Positions 11,766-22,760 of a DNA stretch of 64,000 nucleotides are shown piece by piece. Origin of the DNA: Hofstenia miamia. Its lineage: Eukaryota > Xenacoelomorpha > Acoela. The position numbers were made by a program, and so were the translations under genes. The stretch lies in contig SCFE01000035.1 in NCBI GenBank assembly GCA_004352715.1, positions 391,841 through 455,840 of the forward strand, written 5' to 3'. Below the pieces are notes generated by a model. The model ran no database searches, was not told where the DNA came from, and worked only from the letters and a program-made list of their open reading frames with translations. Numbering within the stretch: the stretch's first letter is position 1; the number at the start of each line of letters is the position of its first letter.

Positions 11766-12140
11766 AATATCTGAATTTACAATAAAGATTACTCATATTT
11801 TTGTGCATTAATGTTTTTCTTACCAATTCTTGAAAGTTTATACTAATAACCTCATGAAATTTTCATTTTGTTCAATGATGAAAAGATATCTTATTTTAAC
11901 ATAATATTCAGTTTTTACAATGATTTTTGACTAATTTGATCACTTGAATTCATGTATACAAATGGAAAAATTAAATGTATATCAGTACTGAAAGAATGGA
12001 TTGACATCTACAAATGTAGAAAAGTCATAAGCCATGTAAACTCAGAGAAAGGAAAAACGTCGAAAAAAGTCTACAAATGTGAAATCATCAGAAAAGAAAT
12101 GTAAGTCACAAACATGGAAAAACTTCAAAAAGAAATATAA
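11766..12140 (+). repeat. Dispersed repeat shared with 55797-56190
   Basis: Both loci contain TCTGAATTTACAATAAAGA, then AACTTTATACTAAT-type sequence, CATGAAATTTTCATTTTGTT and CAGTTTTTACAATGATTT, followed by loosely repeated TCTACAAATGTGCAAAAAAG-like units. Here the repeat lies inside the Polinton derivative just before its capsid-like remnant. At 55.8 kb it lies about 100 bp outside a different inverted arm. Confidence 0.75.
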
Positions 12141-12410
12141 GTGACAAAAGTAAAAAATGATATAGTTACTTTTCAACATTATCAGAGTGGTAGCATCCTG
12201 TTATTGGATCAAATACCCTTATTCACAGTATATAGTGTAAATGATCAGCCATTCATTAATTATGAAAAGACTCATATAATTTATAAACCAATATCAAAGC
12301 CATTCATCAATAGAATTACAATTAGCTTCCATACATTGAATGGTGAGTTCATTCATTTCAATGATACTAGCAGTATATATTTCACTCTTAATATCAAAGA
12401 CACTGATTAA
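12141..12410 (+). pseudogene. Capsid-like (penton/minor capsid type) C-terminal remnant of a Polinton gene
   Basis: This 89-codon open frame opens at a GTG, immediately after a stop. Its last half reads IIYKPISKPFINRITISF, then LNGEFIHFNDTSSIYFTLNI. That layout, a short beta-rich end with a hydrophobic pattern around a [G-E/N-x-I-x-F-N] turn, resembles my recollection of the C-terminus of Polinton double-jelly-roll or penton-type capsid genes. It is alone in an element whose termini are Polinton-like, which supports the reading. A full capsid protein is several hundred residues, so this is a fragment. An alternative is another late Polinton protein of unknown role. It is not functional as a coat protein. 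Confidence 0.45.
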
Positions 12411-13409
12411 ATTTAAGTATAAGCAATTTTTTAAATGTAAAATAAAATAAGTTATTTGTTATTTTTAAATGTTTTGTATTAACAACCAATTTACTATAGT
12501 AATAATCCAAATTGTGAAAAATTCTAGTTTTATATGATTTGAAAGTGTTATTTAATTGTAAAGGGATTTCATGTTTCAGAGATATAAATCTTTATGATGG
12601 GATGCTGTCAACATTTGAACAATAGATAACAAATTACGCTTTGTCTGTAGAGAGATTGTACACACAGCAGTATAATGGAATTTTACTGTGTTTATAGTTG
12701 TTTACATTCTTACAGTCTAATAATGGCCATACATAAACTATATTGACATTGTCTATGAAGCATATACCTTTCTACACATATCAATATACACAGCTGGCAT
12801 ACTGGAAATTCACATTGTTAAAACAAAGACAACTACTCTGAAAGATTTCAAACTTTTTGGTAAGCTATTTTTATAATTCAATCTCAGATATTGTTTTGAT
12901 TCTTAACACTTTTTGCAATATGATCTCTAGTTAGCTTTACCAATATTTCTTTTAAAAACATAATCAATTTTATTTTAATAAATTGCTGCAAATTTGCAGT
13001 CTGATGCCAAATTTATTATAGACTTTATCATAAATAGAAACATCGTTTGTTTTATAATTTTTAATTGAATTTCTTTAAACGAGTAATTGTCATGTGTTTT
13101 TTATTGTAAATGTCATCTCATTTTTAATAACAACTTGTTTATTAACCATTAATTTAGATGTGATTGTGTGAAATGTGTAAATACACATTGTGTTTGTTTC
13201 TTAAAGCATTGCCATCTCAACAATGATGATAAACTAACACAATAGACAAATTTAAAAGTATGATATATATGGTCATTATAAGCAAAGTGTAGAATAAATT
13301 ACATTTTTGTCTTGTCTTAAACATGTATGTGGGTTTTACTGCATATGTTTATTAAATATTATTATTTATTTTTACTTGGAAATATTTTTTGATTCCACTT
13401 TTTAAACAA

Positions 13410-14870
13410 GTATGTAAATGTGGGAAATTAATACATGTAAATTAAGTAAATGTGGGAAAGTAAAAAATGTAAAGTAAGTTAATGTGGGAAAGTAAAACTA
13501 AAAAAATGTAAGTTAATGTGGTAAAGTAAAACTAAAAAATGTAAGGTAATGTGGGAAAGTAAAACTAAAAAAANNNNNNNNNNNNTAATGGCCATACATA
13601 AACTATATTGACATTGTCTATGAAGCATATACCTTTCTACACATATCAATATACACAGCTGGCATACTGGAAATTCACATTGTTAANAAATGTAAGTTAA
13701 TGTGGTAAAGTAAAACTAAAAAATGTAAGGTAATGTGTGAAAGTAATACATGTAAAGTAAGTTAATGTAGGAAATTAAAAAATGTAAAGTAAGTTAATGT
13801 GAGAAAGTAAAAAATGCAAAGTAAGTTAATGTGGGAAAGTAAAACTAAAAAAATGTAAGTTAATGTGGTAAAGTAATACTAAAAAAATGTAAGGTAATGT
13901 GGGAAAGTAATANTAACACTTTTTGCAATATGATCTCTAGTTAGCTTTACCAATATTTCTTTTAAAAACATAATCAATTTTATTTTAATAAATTGCTGCA
14001 AATTTGCAGTCTGATGCCAAATTTATTATAGACTTTATCATAAATAGAAACATCGTTTGTTTTATAATTTTTAATTGAATTTCTTTAAACGAGTAATTGT
14101 CATGTGTTTTTTATTGTAAATGTCATCTCATTTTTAATAACAACTTGTTTATTAACCATTAATTTAGATGTGATTGTGTGAAATGTGTAAATACACATTG
14201 TGTTTGTTTCTTAAAGCATTGCCATCTCAACAATGATGATAAACTAACACAATAGACAAATTTAAAAGTATGATATATATGGTCATTATAAGCAAAGTGT
14301 AGAATAAATTACATTTTTGTCTTGTCTTAAACATGTATGTGGGTTTTACTGCATATGTTTATTAAATATTATTATTTATTTTTACTTGGAAATATTTTTT
14401 GATTCCACTTTTTAAACAAGTATGTAAATGTGGGAAATTAATACATGTAAATTAAGTAAATGTGGGAAAGTAAAAAATGTAAAGTAAGTTAATGTGGGAA
14501 AGTAAAACTAAAAAAATGTAAGTTAATGTGGTAAAGTAAAACTAAAAAATGTAAGGTAATGTGTGAAAGTAATACATGTAAAGTAAGTTAATGTAGGAAA
14601 TTAAAAAATGTAAAGTAAGTTAATGTGAGAAAGTAAAAAATGCAAAGTAAGTTAATGTGGGAAAGTAAAACTAAAAAAATGTAAGTTAATGTGGTAAAGT
14701 AAAACTAAAAAATGTAAGGTAATGTGGGAAAATAATACATGTAAAGTAAGTTAATGTGGTAAAGTAAAACTAAAATTAAGTTAATGTGTGAAAGTAATAC
14801 ATGTAAAGTAAGTTAATGTGGGAAAGTAAAAAATGTAAAGTAAGTTAATGTGGGAAAGTATAACTAAATT
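13410..14870 (-). repeat. Minisatellite of the right TIR, with N-flanked duplications
   Basis: Reverse-complement units (AAGTTAATGTGGGAAAGTAA) fill 13410-13573, 13688-13912 and 14420-14870. The block 12904-13551 is repeated at 13914-14561. The block 12719-12820 is repeated at 13586-13686. The block 13688-13895 nearly repeats 14515-14720. Ns lie at 13574-13585, 13687 and 13913. This looks like mis-joined contigs in a tandem repeat. Confidence 0.8.
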
Positions 14871-15084
14871 AGGCCAGGTAAATTACTTCCATGACGTCAG
14901 TAAAACACCATTGGCAATATCCACAGCATCTCAGGTCAAAGACCACCCCTGTTGACCAATCAGAAAAAAGTGAGATCTCTTTGCCTCCACCTCTTGACCA
15001 ATCAGAAAAAAGTGAAATCTCCTGGACTTGGCCTCTCTGCCAATCAGAAAAAAGTGAGATCTCCTGGAAGTCCCTTATACTACT
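14091..15084 (-). repeat. Right TIR of the Polinton-like element
   Basis: It is the reverse complement of the left TIR, ending GGAAGTCCCTTATACTACT at 15084. It is followed by the TTAGCT target duplicate at 15085-15090. Confidence 0.85.
14892..15047 (-). promoter_or_regulatory. TIR module: CRE palindrome and three CCAAT boxes
   Basis: TGACGTCA lies at 14892-14899. CCAATCAG lies at 14956, 14998 and 15040, exactly 42 bp apart, each followed by AAAAAAGTGA. It mirrors the left module but has one more 42-bp unit. Confidence 0.45.
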
Positions 15085-15090
15085 TTAGCT

Positions 15091-17018
15091 AGCCTATATT
15101 GAGCTTGTTACTATATGCAGTAGAGCAACAAAATGATAGCTAGCTAAGCAAGTAGTTAGATAAAAACTCCTAGTTGTTTACTTAACATGAGTGCAGCTCA
15201 TAGTCAGGGGTGAAAAACCTTGAATTGTTCCCATTGTGGATTCCTGACCACTACTCTACACACATTGCTTAGCTAGACATTTAGATAATAAATCAATTCC
15301 AAAGAATTTACTTCATCACCTTCTAAATTGTTTTGCAACTATTTATGCTTCCATTATAATTTAAATATAATGTAGATCATATGTGTGTCTCTTTTTAAAA
15401 CTAACAAGAACTGATTTGTCCTCAGATTTTTGTCAAACATTTTGGCATCAGGCATTTGCTCATACATCAATTCAAATAAAAAATCTTAGTTAGTTAATCA
15501 TTTTAATTATCTGATTTCTATTTATAATTTCTTTCATTTTATTTTTCAATCATATTCTCATTTTTTGGAAATCAGCAGTCTTTTTTGAATATTTTTTCAA
15601 TTAATAAATACTTCCTTGCCTAAAATTTACCATGCATTTTCCTTTTTTTGCAATGAATGGTTTACATTCTAATAGGTTTTTGCTGTTTAACAAAATATTA
15701 GAATGTTATTTGATATAATGATCAAATGCATCTCTTTATGTGATCATTGAAATATATCAAATGTTATAACAAATTAAAAATGTTGAATTCTCTAAGAGGG
15801 CTTAGCATTAATTGAAAACATGCATGAATTTTGATTCTCACTCTTCTACACAAAAGAGGTGCTTGAATAACCAATCATTAGTATACAAATATATCAAAAA
15901 TCATATATTCTGAGAGATTTTTATGTATTGGACAAGACATTAAATAATTTCTAAATTTTGCCAGTTGTATAAGTTTTGCTGAAAAAAGTATTCCACACTC
16001 CAAAACATAAAAACAACTTACCCTGATGAAGAGAAAATCAACCATCACTATTACACTCTCTGTAAAGACAGAATATTTGAATTAAAAACATTTTATCTAT
16101 TTAAGAAGACTGAAATTTCAACATTTTCATTTGCAAATGGGCTTTGTTGAATTCATGTTTTTATTTCTAAAATGCAAAACGTTCAACTATTGCATCAATG
16201 CATAGATTACAGTAATTTATACATTCCAGATAGTAGTAAAATGGTATTACACTTGTCAATTTATTGACTCAAGTTGTTGGTTCAAGCCCAACCTATCTGA
16301 TATAGTTGCTATTGTTTTATATTACTTAACAAAAACATCTCTTATTTTTTGTTAATAAAAAATATGTATTTGCACCTAAAATAAAATTACCCACTAAATT
16401 TCAATACAGTACTTGGCTTATAACATATATATTTTGACAGGTCATTCTGACATCAGAAAACTTTAAGCCCAATTAACTTTTTGAGCTGTGCTCCAGCTTG
16501 CTGTGCATTACATTTTTGGAGGAAAAAACAATTTCCATTTTGCAAAATAATTTTTACCACATGACTATATCTTGTTTGACTTTGGTACATGTTGTGAATT
16601 GAAACCATTCACCAACTTCTAATTCATAAATTGGAATGCATTGTAACCAAGGTTCTTCTAAAACCATTTTAAGTTCACTGACTACTACAGGGTATGATAA
16701 TTTTTCCTCAGTCTTTAACAAAAATTTCACCTCAGATGCAGATATCTTGCTGTCTTTTCTTGTTGCCTTTGGTAAATGTCCACATGTTCTCTCTTTAGAC
16801 AACCAAAAGAGTGAACAGAGTTGAAATTAACATGGATTTATTGGAGACTTTCAACATCTAAGCCAATCAAGATAATATAATATGACTGATATATTGAAGT
16901 GTGAAGGAATGAAAAATACAAGTGTATACATTTTTTAAAGTCATTTTGAAATTGTAAATTGTGTTTGTAATATGTTTCATTACCTAATACACTGTTCATA
17001 CATTTTTTTTACAGATAT
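15091..17018. other. AT-rich stretch; one unrecognised minus-strand open frame
   Basis: The only notable item is an 82-codon minus-strand open frame at 16554-16802 with balanced composition (KISASEVKFLLKTEEKLSYP, then PWLQCIPIYELEVGEWFQF). I do not recognise it, and no splice sites or partner exons are evident. It lies near the inner edge of the inverted arm at 17019, so it may be a repeat-borne fragment. Confidence 0.25.
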
Positions 17019-17357
17019 GAAAATTATTCATTTTGCAAAATATAATATGACTTTGAATTTTCCCATTATTCAACAATGTATTAGTCAGCAAACATGATAT
17101 ATTGCCCTAATTATATTAACAGAAAAGCATTTTTAAAAATTGATTTGCTCTATTTAATTTTGTCAAAAAAAATTCTTGTCACCAATTATATTACTTTGCC
17201 CAAATCCTAGATATCAAAAATATGAAATTCATCAAAAAAATAATTTTGCTTAATTTAGTTTTGTCAAAGCATTTTATCACTAGATGGCGTCCAATAGAAT
17301 TGCTTCATTTCCACATGGCAAATAGTCATATGTGTTACATGGACTTCAGGGTGTCCC
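17019..17357 (-). repeat. Right arm of the long-range inverted repeat
   Basis: It is the partner of 6730-7070 in inverse orientation. The outermost shared bases are GGGACACCCTG here against GGGAGACCCTG on the left. No matching target duplication was found outside the arms. Confidence 0.8.
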
Positions 17358-17396
17358 ATGGGAACGATGTCTCCCCATCACCTTATTACTGCCATG

Positions 17397-17479
17397 GCTA
17401 TTGCCATTCCTATTTTTTATACACTACCAGGTTCTACAATAGTTTCAGACAACTGGCCACTTGTCCAAGACATTGTTAA
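17397..17479 (+). pseudogene. Possible ISXO2/Merlin-type transposase scrap
   Basis: A short stretch translates as YTLPGSTIVSDNWPLVQDIV. The core resembles the P-G-T/S-T-I-x-S-D-x-W block of ISXO2-like (Merlin superfamily) transposases. It is only about 25 codons, it has no supporting motifs nearby, and a chance match is possible. Confidence 0.2.
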
Positions 17480-17600
17480 GGTAAAATTATACCATCTTCC
17501 CTTTCTCATATCAGCCACACTCACATATATCATTAAAAAGAAGGCACTCTCAATAGTTTGAATATCAACAAATGACAGTCCCACAGAAGTAATAGTAGTA

Positions 17601-17606
<6 letters not shown>

Positions 17607-17637
<31 letters not shown>
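17607..17637. repeat. (TA)n microsatellite
   Basis: It is a simple TA array about 250 bp outside the right inverted arm. Confidence 0.95.
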
Positions 17638-17639
<2 letters not shown>

Positions 17640-17640
<1 letters not shown>

Positions 17641-18770
17641 GATTTGATTTTGCTATTGCATTGAATGCAAATTTTGATTGCAACATTTATTATGTTGCTT
17701 CCACAGTTAACTAAATGATTGCACTAACTATTATAATGATTACAAATGTTATTAAACATATTGAAAACACCTATATTTTAATACAAATTAAGTGCATTGA
17801 AATTTAATAAATGTATTATACGACTTGGCAGAAAATCTTTTCATTTTTAAGGGACTTGTCAATATATTCATTTTGGAATATACAATATGGTTGTCCATAT
17901 TTTGTCATGTTTGAAATTTGCATTTGAACAATCTCATATGGTGGAATTTTGCTTAAAAATCAGTGTAAAAAATTTTTCAAATCTGTTGAATTTTAGATCC
18001 CCCTCAAAGGCCATGAAGTTTTGCACAAAGAATAGCCATAATTAGGTGAAGCCTCTCTTACCAAATATGTAATTCATTACATTTCCAGATTTTTAGCACT
18101 TCAAGGCTAAAGCCAACAAATTATCATTGATTAAGTGTCTTATGAGATTTCAAAAGCTCCACCATTGTACTTAGGTAATCTCCTAACACCCATTTCTCTA
18201 GAAGATTAAAATTTAAATGTTTTTTCTTATTGAGTTATGCAATTATGTGTTTCATAGATCAATAGAGTTTTGATAATATTAAAGCATAAATGAAGACAAA
18301 TACACTGCAATAATTAACCATTTCTACAGACAGAAAGCATTTCTACTAAATATGTAATGATAATACTTCTAAATGTCTGTGAATGTAGAGCAAAAAACAA
18401 AAGTACAAATTACAGTACAAAATCACTGAGTAATAAAAGAAGTACCAGTAAGTAAATGTTTCTAATATTCATTCAAATTAATTAAATCTTTGCAAAAACT
18501 AGCTTGAAGAGCTTGATTTTTTTAGTAATGTCATCAATGTACAGTAAGTTATGCAAGTATTAATCACATGAGAATGAACAATTATAAATTTAATAAAGCA
18601 AATGTTCTGATACTAAGCACTACAAAAAACTAAAATTTGTACAAATAAAAAAAATTATTAATTGCACAATTATCACAAGTGAATACTTCTCAAGACACAA
18701 TGCTTAATATATGTGAACTCCATAAGAAATTTTGCTAAGTTTTTGATGAGATGATTCAATGAAAATTTTT
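17640..18770. other. Intergenic AT-rich sequence
   Basis: I see no gene, repeat or RNA in this stretch. It is the 3' flank of the receptor-like exon on the minus strand. Confidence 0.5.
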
Positions 18771-18774
18771 ATAT

Positions 18775-19591
18775 TTATTCAAGATTCTTGAAGATATCCC
18801 AAAAGAATTTGGTTACAAGTGTGGTGATTAGAGGAAGTAGTGATTTTCCTAAAAGGGTGAAGGCTTTTAAATATGTACTTTGCTTAAAGCCCCAAAACAA
18901 GTTCCATTCAAGGTTTACATAGAATACCGACTTTAATGCAGCATTTGTTCGATTTTTTAAGCTAAAATATTTTTCAGAAAGAGCAATTGATGCTACTGGA
19001 AACTCATTTACAGTCATCATCTGATCAATGAAGTCATTAGTTGTTAGCATTCTTGAAATTTCATCAATAGGTTTTAAGATGAGTATTCTAAAATAGAACA
19101 CATAAATAAGCAGAATTCGCACTGAGAGCCCAAATAATTCAGAAAATTTCAAAAGCTTGGAGTCTTCCATATGAAATTTCGCATTTGCAATGTAAAACCC
19201 ATATTGGAGTGTAGAAAAAGCTTTGATCATTGTAAGAAATACAACTGTTTGGATATACTTGCAAAAAAATTGTTGAGTGTCGACAAATTCTTTTAAAAAT
19301 GTCCTATAGTTTTCAAAAACCAAGTTTATTTCTGTGTAAGCTATTTCATAGTCAGCATTGGCTACAACCGCACGAAGAAAACAAGTCTTTAATTCGTTGT
19401 TCAATTTTTGGAGATTTTCAGCACTGTACATTGCTAAGTAAGCTATATTCAATATGAACGGAATAGATAAAATTAAAGTAAAAAATTCTGCGATCCATTG
19501 CATCAAAATTCCCAATTTTTCATACATAGTTGGCTTTTTTTCAATTGATATATACAACCAAAGAAAATAGCTGATTTGCCCACCAATCACA
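18775..19591 (-). CDS. Gustatory-receptor-like seven-transmembrane protein, C-terminal exon
   Basis: A single open exon of about 271 codons has hydrophobic segments near residues 4-15, 32-54, 106-132, 148-170 and 238-262, separated by basic or acidic loops. The C-terminal layout (WGFKQSTYLKAFTLLGKSLL, then PLITTLVTKFF) resembles the last transmembrane helix of arthropod gustatory receptors, whose hallmark is TYhhhhhQF; here it is TTLVTKF. No initiator is present at the 5' side. A stop lies just upstream, and the sequence TTCTCAG at 19592-19596 (or TTTAG at 19602-19606) could be the 3' splice site, so an upstream exon is expected. Arthropod gustatory receptors are ligand-gated cation channels of chemosensory neurons. 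The call is by membrane layout, not by firm motif identity. Confidence 0.45.
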
Positions 19592-19599
19592 CTGAGAAC

Positions 19600-20600
19600 T
19601 GCTAAACGAGCACGAATTAAAATACATTAATCTCTAGGAAGGAATCATATCAAGCAAAAAATGCAAATTACTTCTTCAGATATAATTAGTTTCATCCTAA
19701 TACATCACTGAAAATGTGTCTGTAGTTAGTTATCTAAGCATGAAAAAACAGCCATTAATTCTTAAAATGATTATTTATTTGCAGCTGGAGACTGTGTATT
19801 TTTTTGCAGTCCAACACCAAGTGCATGACTCCCCCCCCCCTGCATATTGATATGCAGAAAGCCTAAATATAACAGAAACCCTTAAAATACTTAGGGATGG
19901 CAAATTTGCGACAGACGGCCACATTAGAGGTCTGATGTATACATCAGCTAATAATCATTTATGGTGCACATAATGTTTATGGGTTTCAATGATAAAATAA
20001 GCTAAAGTTTGAACATCACTATGATGATTGAGTTAGAGTAATACTAGTATTTAGAAATCTAATAACATCACTGTCTTATTTTTCATAGCTTCTATATTGG
20101 CATGCATGATAATATATATCATAAACTATAATACGAATAGCATGATAATATAACAGATAAATCAGCCATTACCTTCCTTGATTCAAATATTTGGCTTCCC
20201 AATTGGCAAAAAACCACAGTTGATGGAAAGAATGTTGAAATCAATGTGGTCTAGTGGGCCTGGCAGAGAAAGGGTCTAAAATAATACACATTGGACGGCC
20301 TGAGACAAGCCTGGATATTTTAACATCAAAATAAGTCTTATTTGTTAAGTTAAAAAGTCAATACTCTGCAAATTTAGATGTGAGCGGCTAGTTGCGTCAT
20401 AACAAAATTTCAAAATTTATAATAAATATAATGCAATAGGCTTAGCATAAATGTATTTTCATTATTTTTAGAACATCAATTATTTACCTTAAAAAGGAAT
20501 TTTCATCACCACTACTGCAGTCAAGTATTAAAATTCTAACTACTCTAAGTTTTTCTTCATTTACTATTTTATGCATTTTCTAACCAATTAGATATACATA
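19600..20600. other. Intergenic; no gene seen
   Basis: It contains a poly-C tract (19831-19840) next to the palindrome TGCATATTGATATGCA. Nothing coding is recognised. An upstream exon for the receptor may lie here or further away, but none could be picked. Confidence 0.4.
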
Positions 20601-20601
20601 A

Positions 20602-20604
<3 letters not shown>

Positions 20605-20650
<46 letters not shown>

Positions 20651-20670
20651 TATGTATATGTATATATATG
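20605..20670. repeat. (TA)n microsatellite at the 3' side of the Penelope-like element
   Basis: It is a TA-rich run with minor interruptions (GCATATG). It lies about 150 bp past the GIY-YIG end of the element, read on the minus strand. Confidence 0.95.
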
Positions 20671-20825
20671 AACTTGAAAAATTCTTAGGAGTAAATATGT
20701 TTGAATTATGAAAATAAAATCTTTTATTATCAAAGTGTTAAGACATTCTAATTTGTCATTTTCAAAATAACTAATCGCTGTTTTTTCCTTCTTTTTCAAC
20801 ATATATTTAGTTTGCCAATGTCCTT

Positions 20826-22700
20826 TTGCTTATTCAATAAAGGTCTTTCAACGAATTTATTGCAATTTTTTCCGCTATTTTTGTTTCTTGATGCTTAATT
20901 ATTACTTTAAAATTATTTCTTTTTGGTGAGTGTAAAAATATCTCTGAATTAAGATGACTTCGCATATGTTCTTCCATTCTTGTGCTTAAATGTCGTCTGG
21001 ATTCAACGATGTATGAATAATTGCATTCATCACAATTGTAAATACAGATGACAAATCAAGGGGTACTTTATCTTTGTTTGTGATGATATCTTGTCTTTTA
21101 AATGGTGTTAATATTGGACAAATTTTGATGCTAATAGATCTTTGTTTAACATTTCGAGTTGTTTCTTTAATGTTATGGCATTCTTTTTGATGTAAGGTAT
21201 TGTCCAAAATATATTTTGCTTTTTCTATTTCATTTCATTGTTTATTTTTATTGTATTTGAATTTAGCATTAATCACTTTGTTAATTAATTCTTGTGGAGA
21301 GCCATTTTTCATTAGATCATTATAAGTTTGTCTAAGCTCTTTGTGAAATTTCCATTATTTGAGCAACTTGTAAATATTTTATCTTCAAGATTCTTTACTG
21401 TATTATTCTTATGAACTTCATCACAGTATGACTTGAATGGTATATAAAGATCTGTTTTTGTAGATTTTTGATACCAATTTGAAATTAGCTCATTTCTATT
21501 CTTTGATATTGTGGTATCTAGAAAGTTCAAACTATTATCAATTTCATGATCGATTGAAAATTGAAGTTCTTTAGAAATGCCATTTAAGAAACTTAAAAAA
21601 TTATCAGCTTTTTCTTTTGTTTTAATGTGGCAATGATGTCATCAAAATATCGATGATAGATGATAGGTTGATTTTCATGACGTTCTATTTCATTTTCATT
21701 TATGTTCATTGCCAAATTGGCTATTGCAGGGCTTAGTGAGCATCCCATTGGCATACCATCAATTTGCTTGTATAAAATATTATTGAAAGTAAAATGAACA
21801 TGCTTGCATGCTAATTTTAAAAGTTGATGTAAAACTTGATGATTGATTTCTAAACTATTCTCAGGAATGATGTTCAAAATGTGCTTTATGGTTTTTTCAA
21901 GTGGTATGTTAATAAGATCTTTTAGCTTTTAATTAAGTCTTCAGTATTTTTCAGAATATATTATTTGGAACAAATATTTATGTAGGTGATAGTTCTGATT
22001 GTCTATTATATTCAATATAGGTCTATATGGTGGATTTTTCAGATTCTTGTGAGTTTTTGCAAGAGCATACATTCTGGTATTTTACATCCTTTGCTATATA
22101 GTCGTTTATATAATTCTTTGCTGATGTTTCCTTTGTTCCTAACTTTATGAAGTTCACGATTGAAATACTCTTTTTCTGTTATGAAGAAATTGCATTTACT
22201 TCTTTTATCTAGATTGCGTAATATAAATTTACTAAGATCATTTAGAATTTCATTCATACTTTCTAGATATTTTGATTTATCTTAGACAATCACATTATTG
22301 CTTTTGTCAGATTTGCAAATGTATAATTTATTGTTATTACTTAGTTCTTTAAGTACACTTAACAGTTTAAAAAACTTTGGGTGGTATGCACACTTTGTTT
22401 TTTAGATAAGTATTTGAAATAGTTAGGATTTTTGGATTTCCATCTTAATGTTTCTTCTTGAGTAAAATTATTACAATGCTTCATCTTTTTAAAGAATGAT
22501 TCTGTTTCAATCCTTGTTATAAATTTTTTTATTTTTGAAGGCCAAGACATTTTCATCCCATAAGATAAAGCTTTTTTTGGAATATCTGTTAGACTTATTG
22601 AAGAAATTTTTACTATGGTGTCTTTTACTTGCAGTTTATTATCAATGCTTGATTTTGATGATAAACTGATTATTTTCCTTTGATGTTCTTTTCTATTGTT
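20826..22700 (-). pseudogene. Penelope-like retroelement (RT plus GIY-YIG), decayed
   Basis: Reading the minus strand, the blocks appear in Penelope order. First comes an N-terminal region (RNLDKRSKCNFFITEKEYF near 22190), then LYSKGCKIPE and YALAKTHKN (about 22080-22040), and PYRPILNIIDNQ. Next are the RT core DGMPMGCSLSPAIANL (about 21700-21750) and YHRYFDDIIATL (about 21640-21670). Then follow FLDTTISKNRNELISNWYQK and TDLYIPFKSY (about 21430-21530), and finally a GIY-YIG nuclease-like end CDECNYSYIVESRRHL (about 20985-21035). Penelope-like elements use this endonuclease and RT to retrotranspose. At least five frame breaks make it non-functional. The usual G-Y-I-G core reads S-Y-I-V, a further sign of decay. 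Confidence 0.9.
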
Positions 22701-22703
22701 TAC

Positions 22704-22718
22704 ATATATATATATATA

Positions 22719-22757
<39 letters not shown>

Positions 22758-22758
22758 T
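22704..22758. repeat. (TA)n microsatellite at the 5' side of the Penelope-like element
   Basis: It is a TA array with one C interruption, ending at a single N (22760). Together with 20605-20670 it brackets the element. Confidence 0.95.
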
Positions 22759-22760
22759 GN

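Larger units (their letters stand above)
10132..15084. mobile_element. Non-autonomous Polinton/Maverick derivative, about 5 kb as assembled
   Basis: The ends are AGTAGTATAAGGGACTTCC and its reverse complement, and they begin long inverted repeats: left about 10132-10889 (758 bp), right about 14091-15084 (994 bp). The TIRs contain CCAAT boxes spaced 42 bp apart, a CRE palindrome and a minisatellite of about 32 bp. Flanks TTGGCT and TTAGCT give a 6-bp target duplication with one mismatch. AG...CT ends, long TIRs with tandem repeats and a 6-bp duplication are Polinton features. The inside (about 10890-14090) retains one short open frame resembling the C-terminus of a Polinton capsid protein. No PolB, integrase, ATPase or protease is present, so movement would need factors from elsewhere. 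Three N-flanked exact duplications inside probably inflate its length. Confidence 0.75.

Noticed and set aside
3594-15084. A single large Polinton running from the TIR at 3594 to the end at 15084
   Set aside because: The flank GATATT at 3588-3593 does not match TTAGCT after 15084, whereas TTGGCT before 10132 does. The 10132-15084 pairing is therefore preferred.
16021-16045. CTGATGA followed by GAAA, resembling a hammerhead ribozyme core
   Set aside because: There is no stem II between the two boxes and no conserved flanking helices. It is also about 5 kb from the Penelope-like element, where such ribozymes would be expected.
20569-20802. Open frame with a tyrosine/isoleucine run
   Set aside because: The run is translation of the TA microsatellite.
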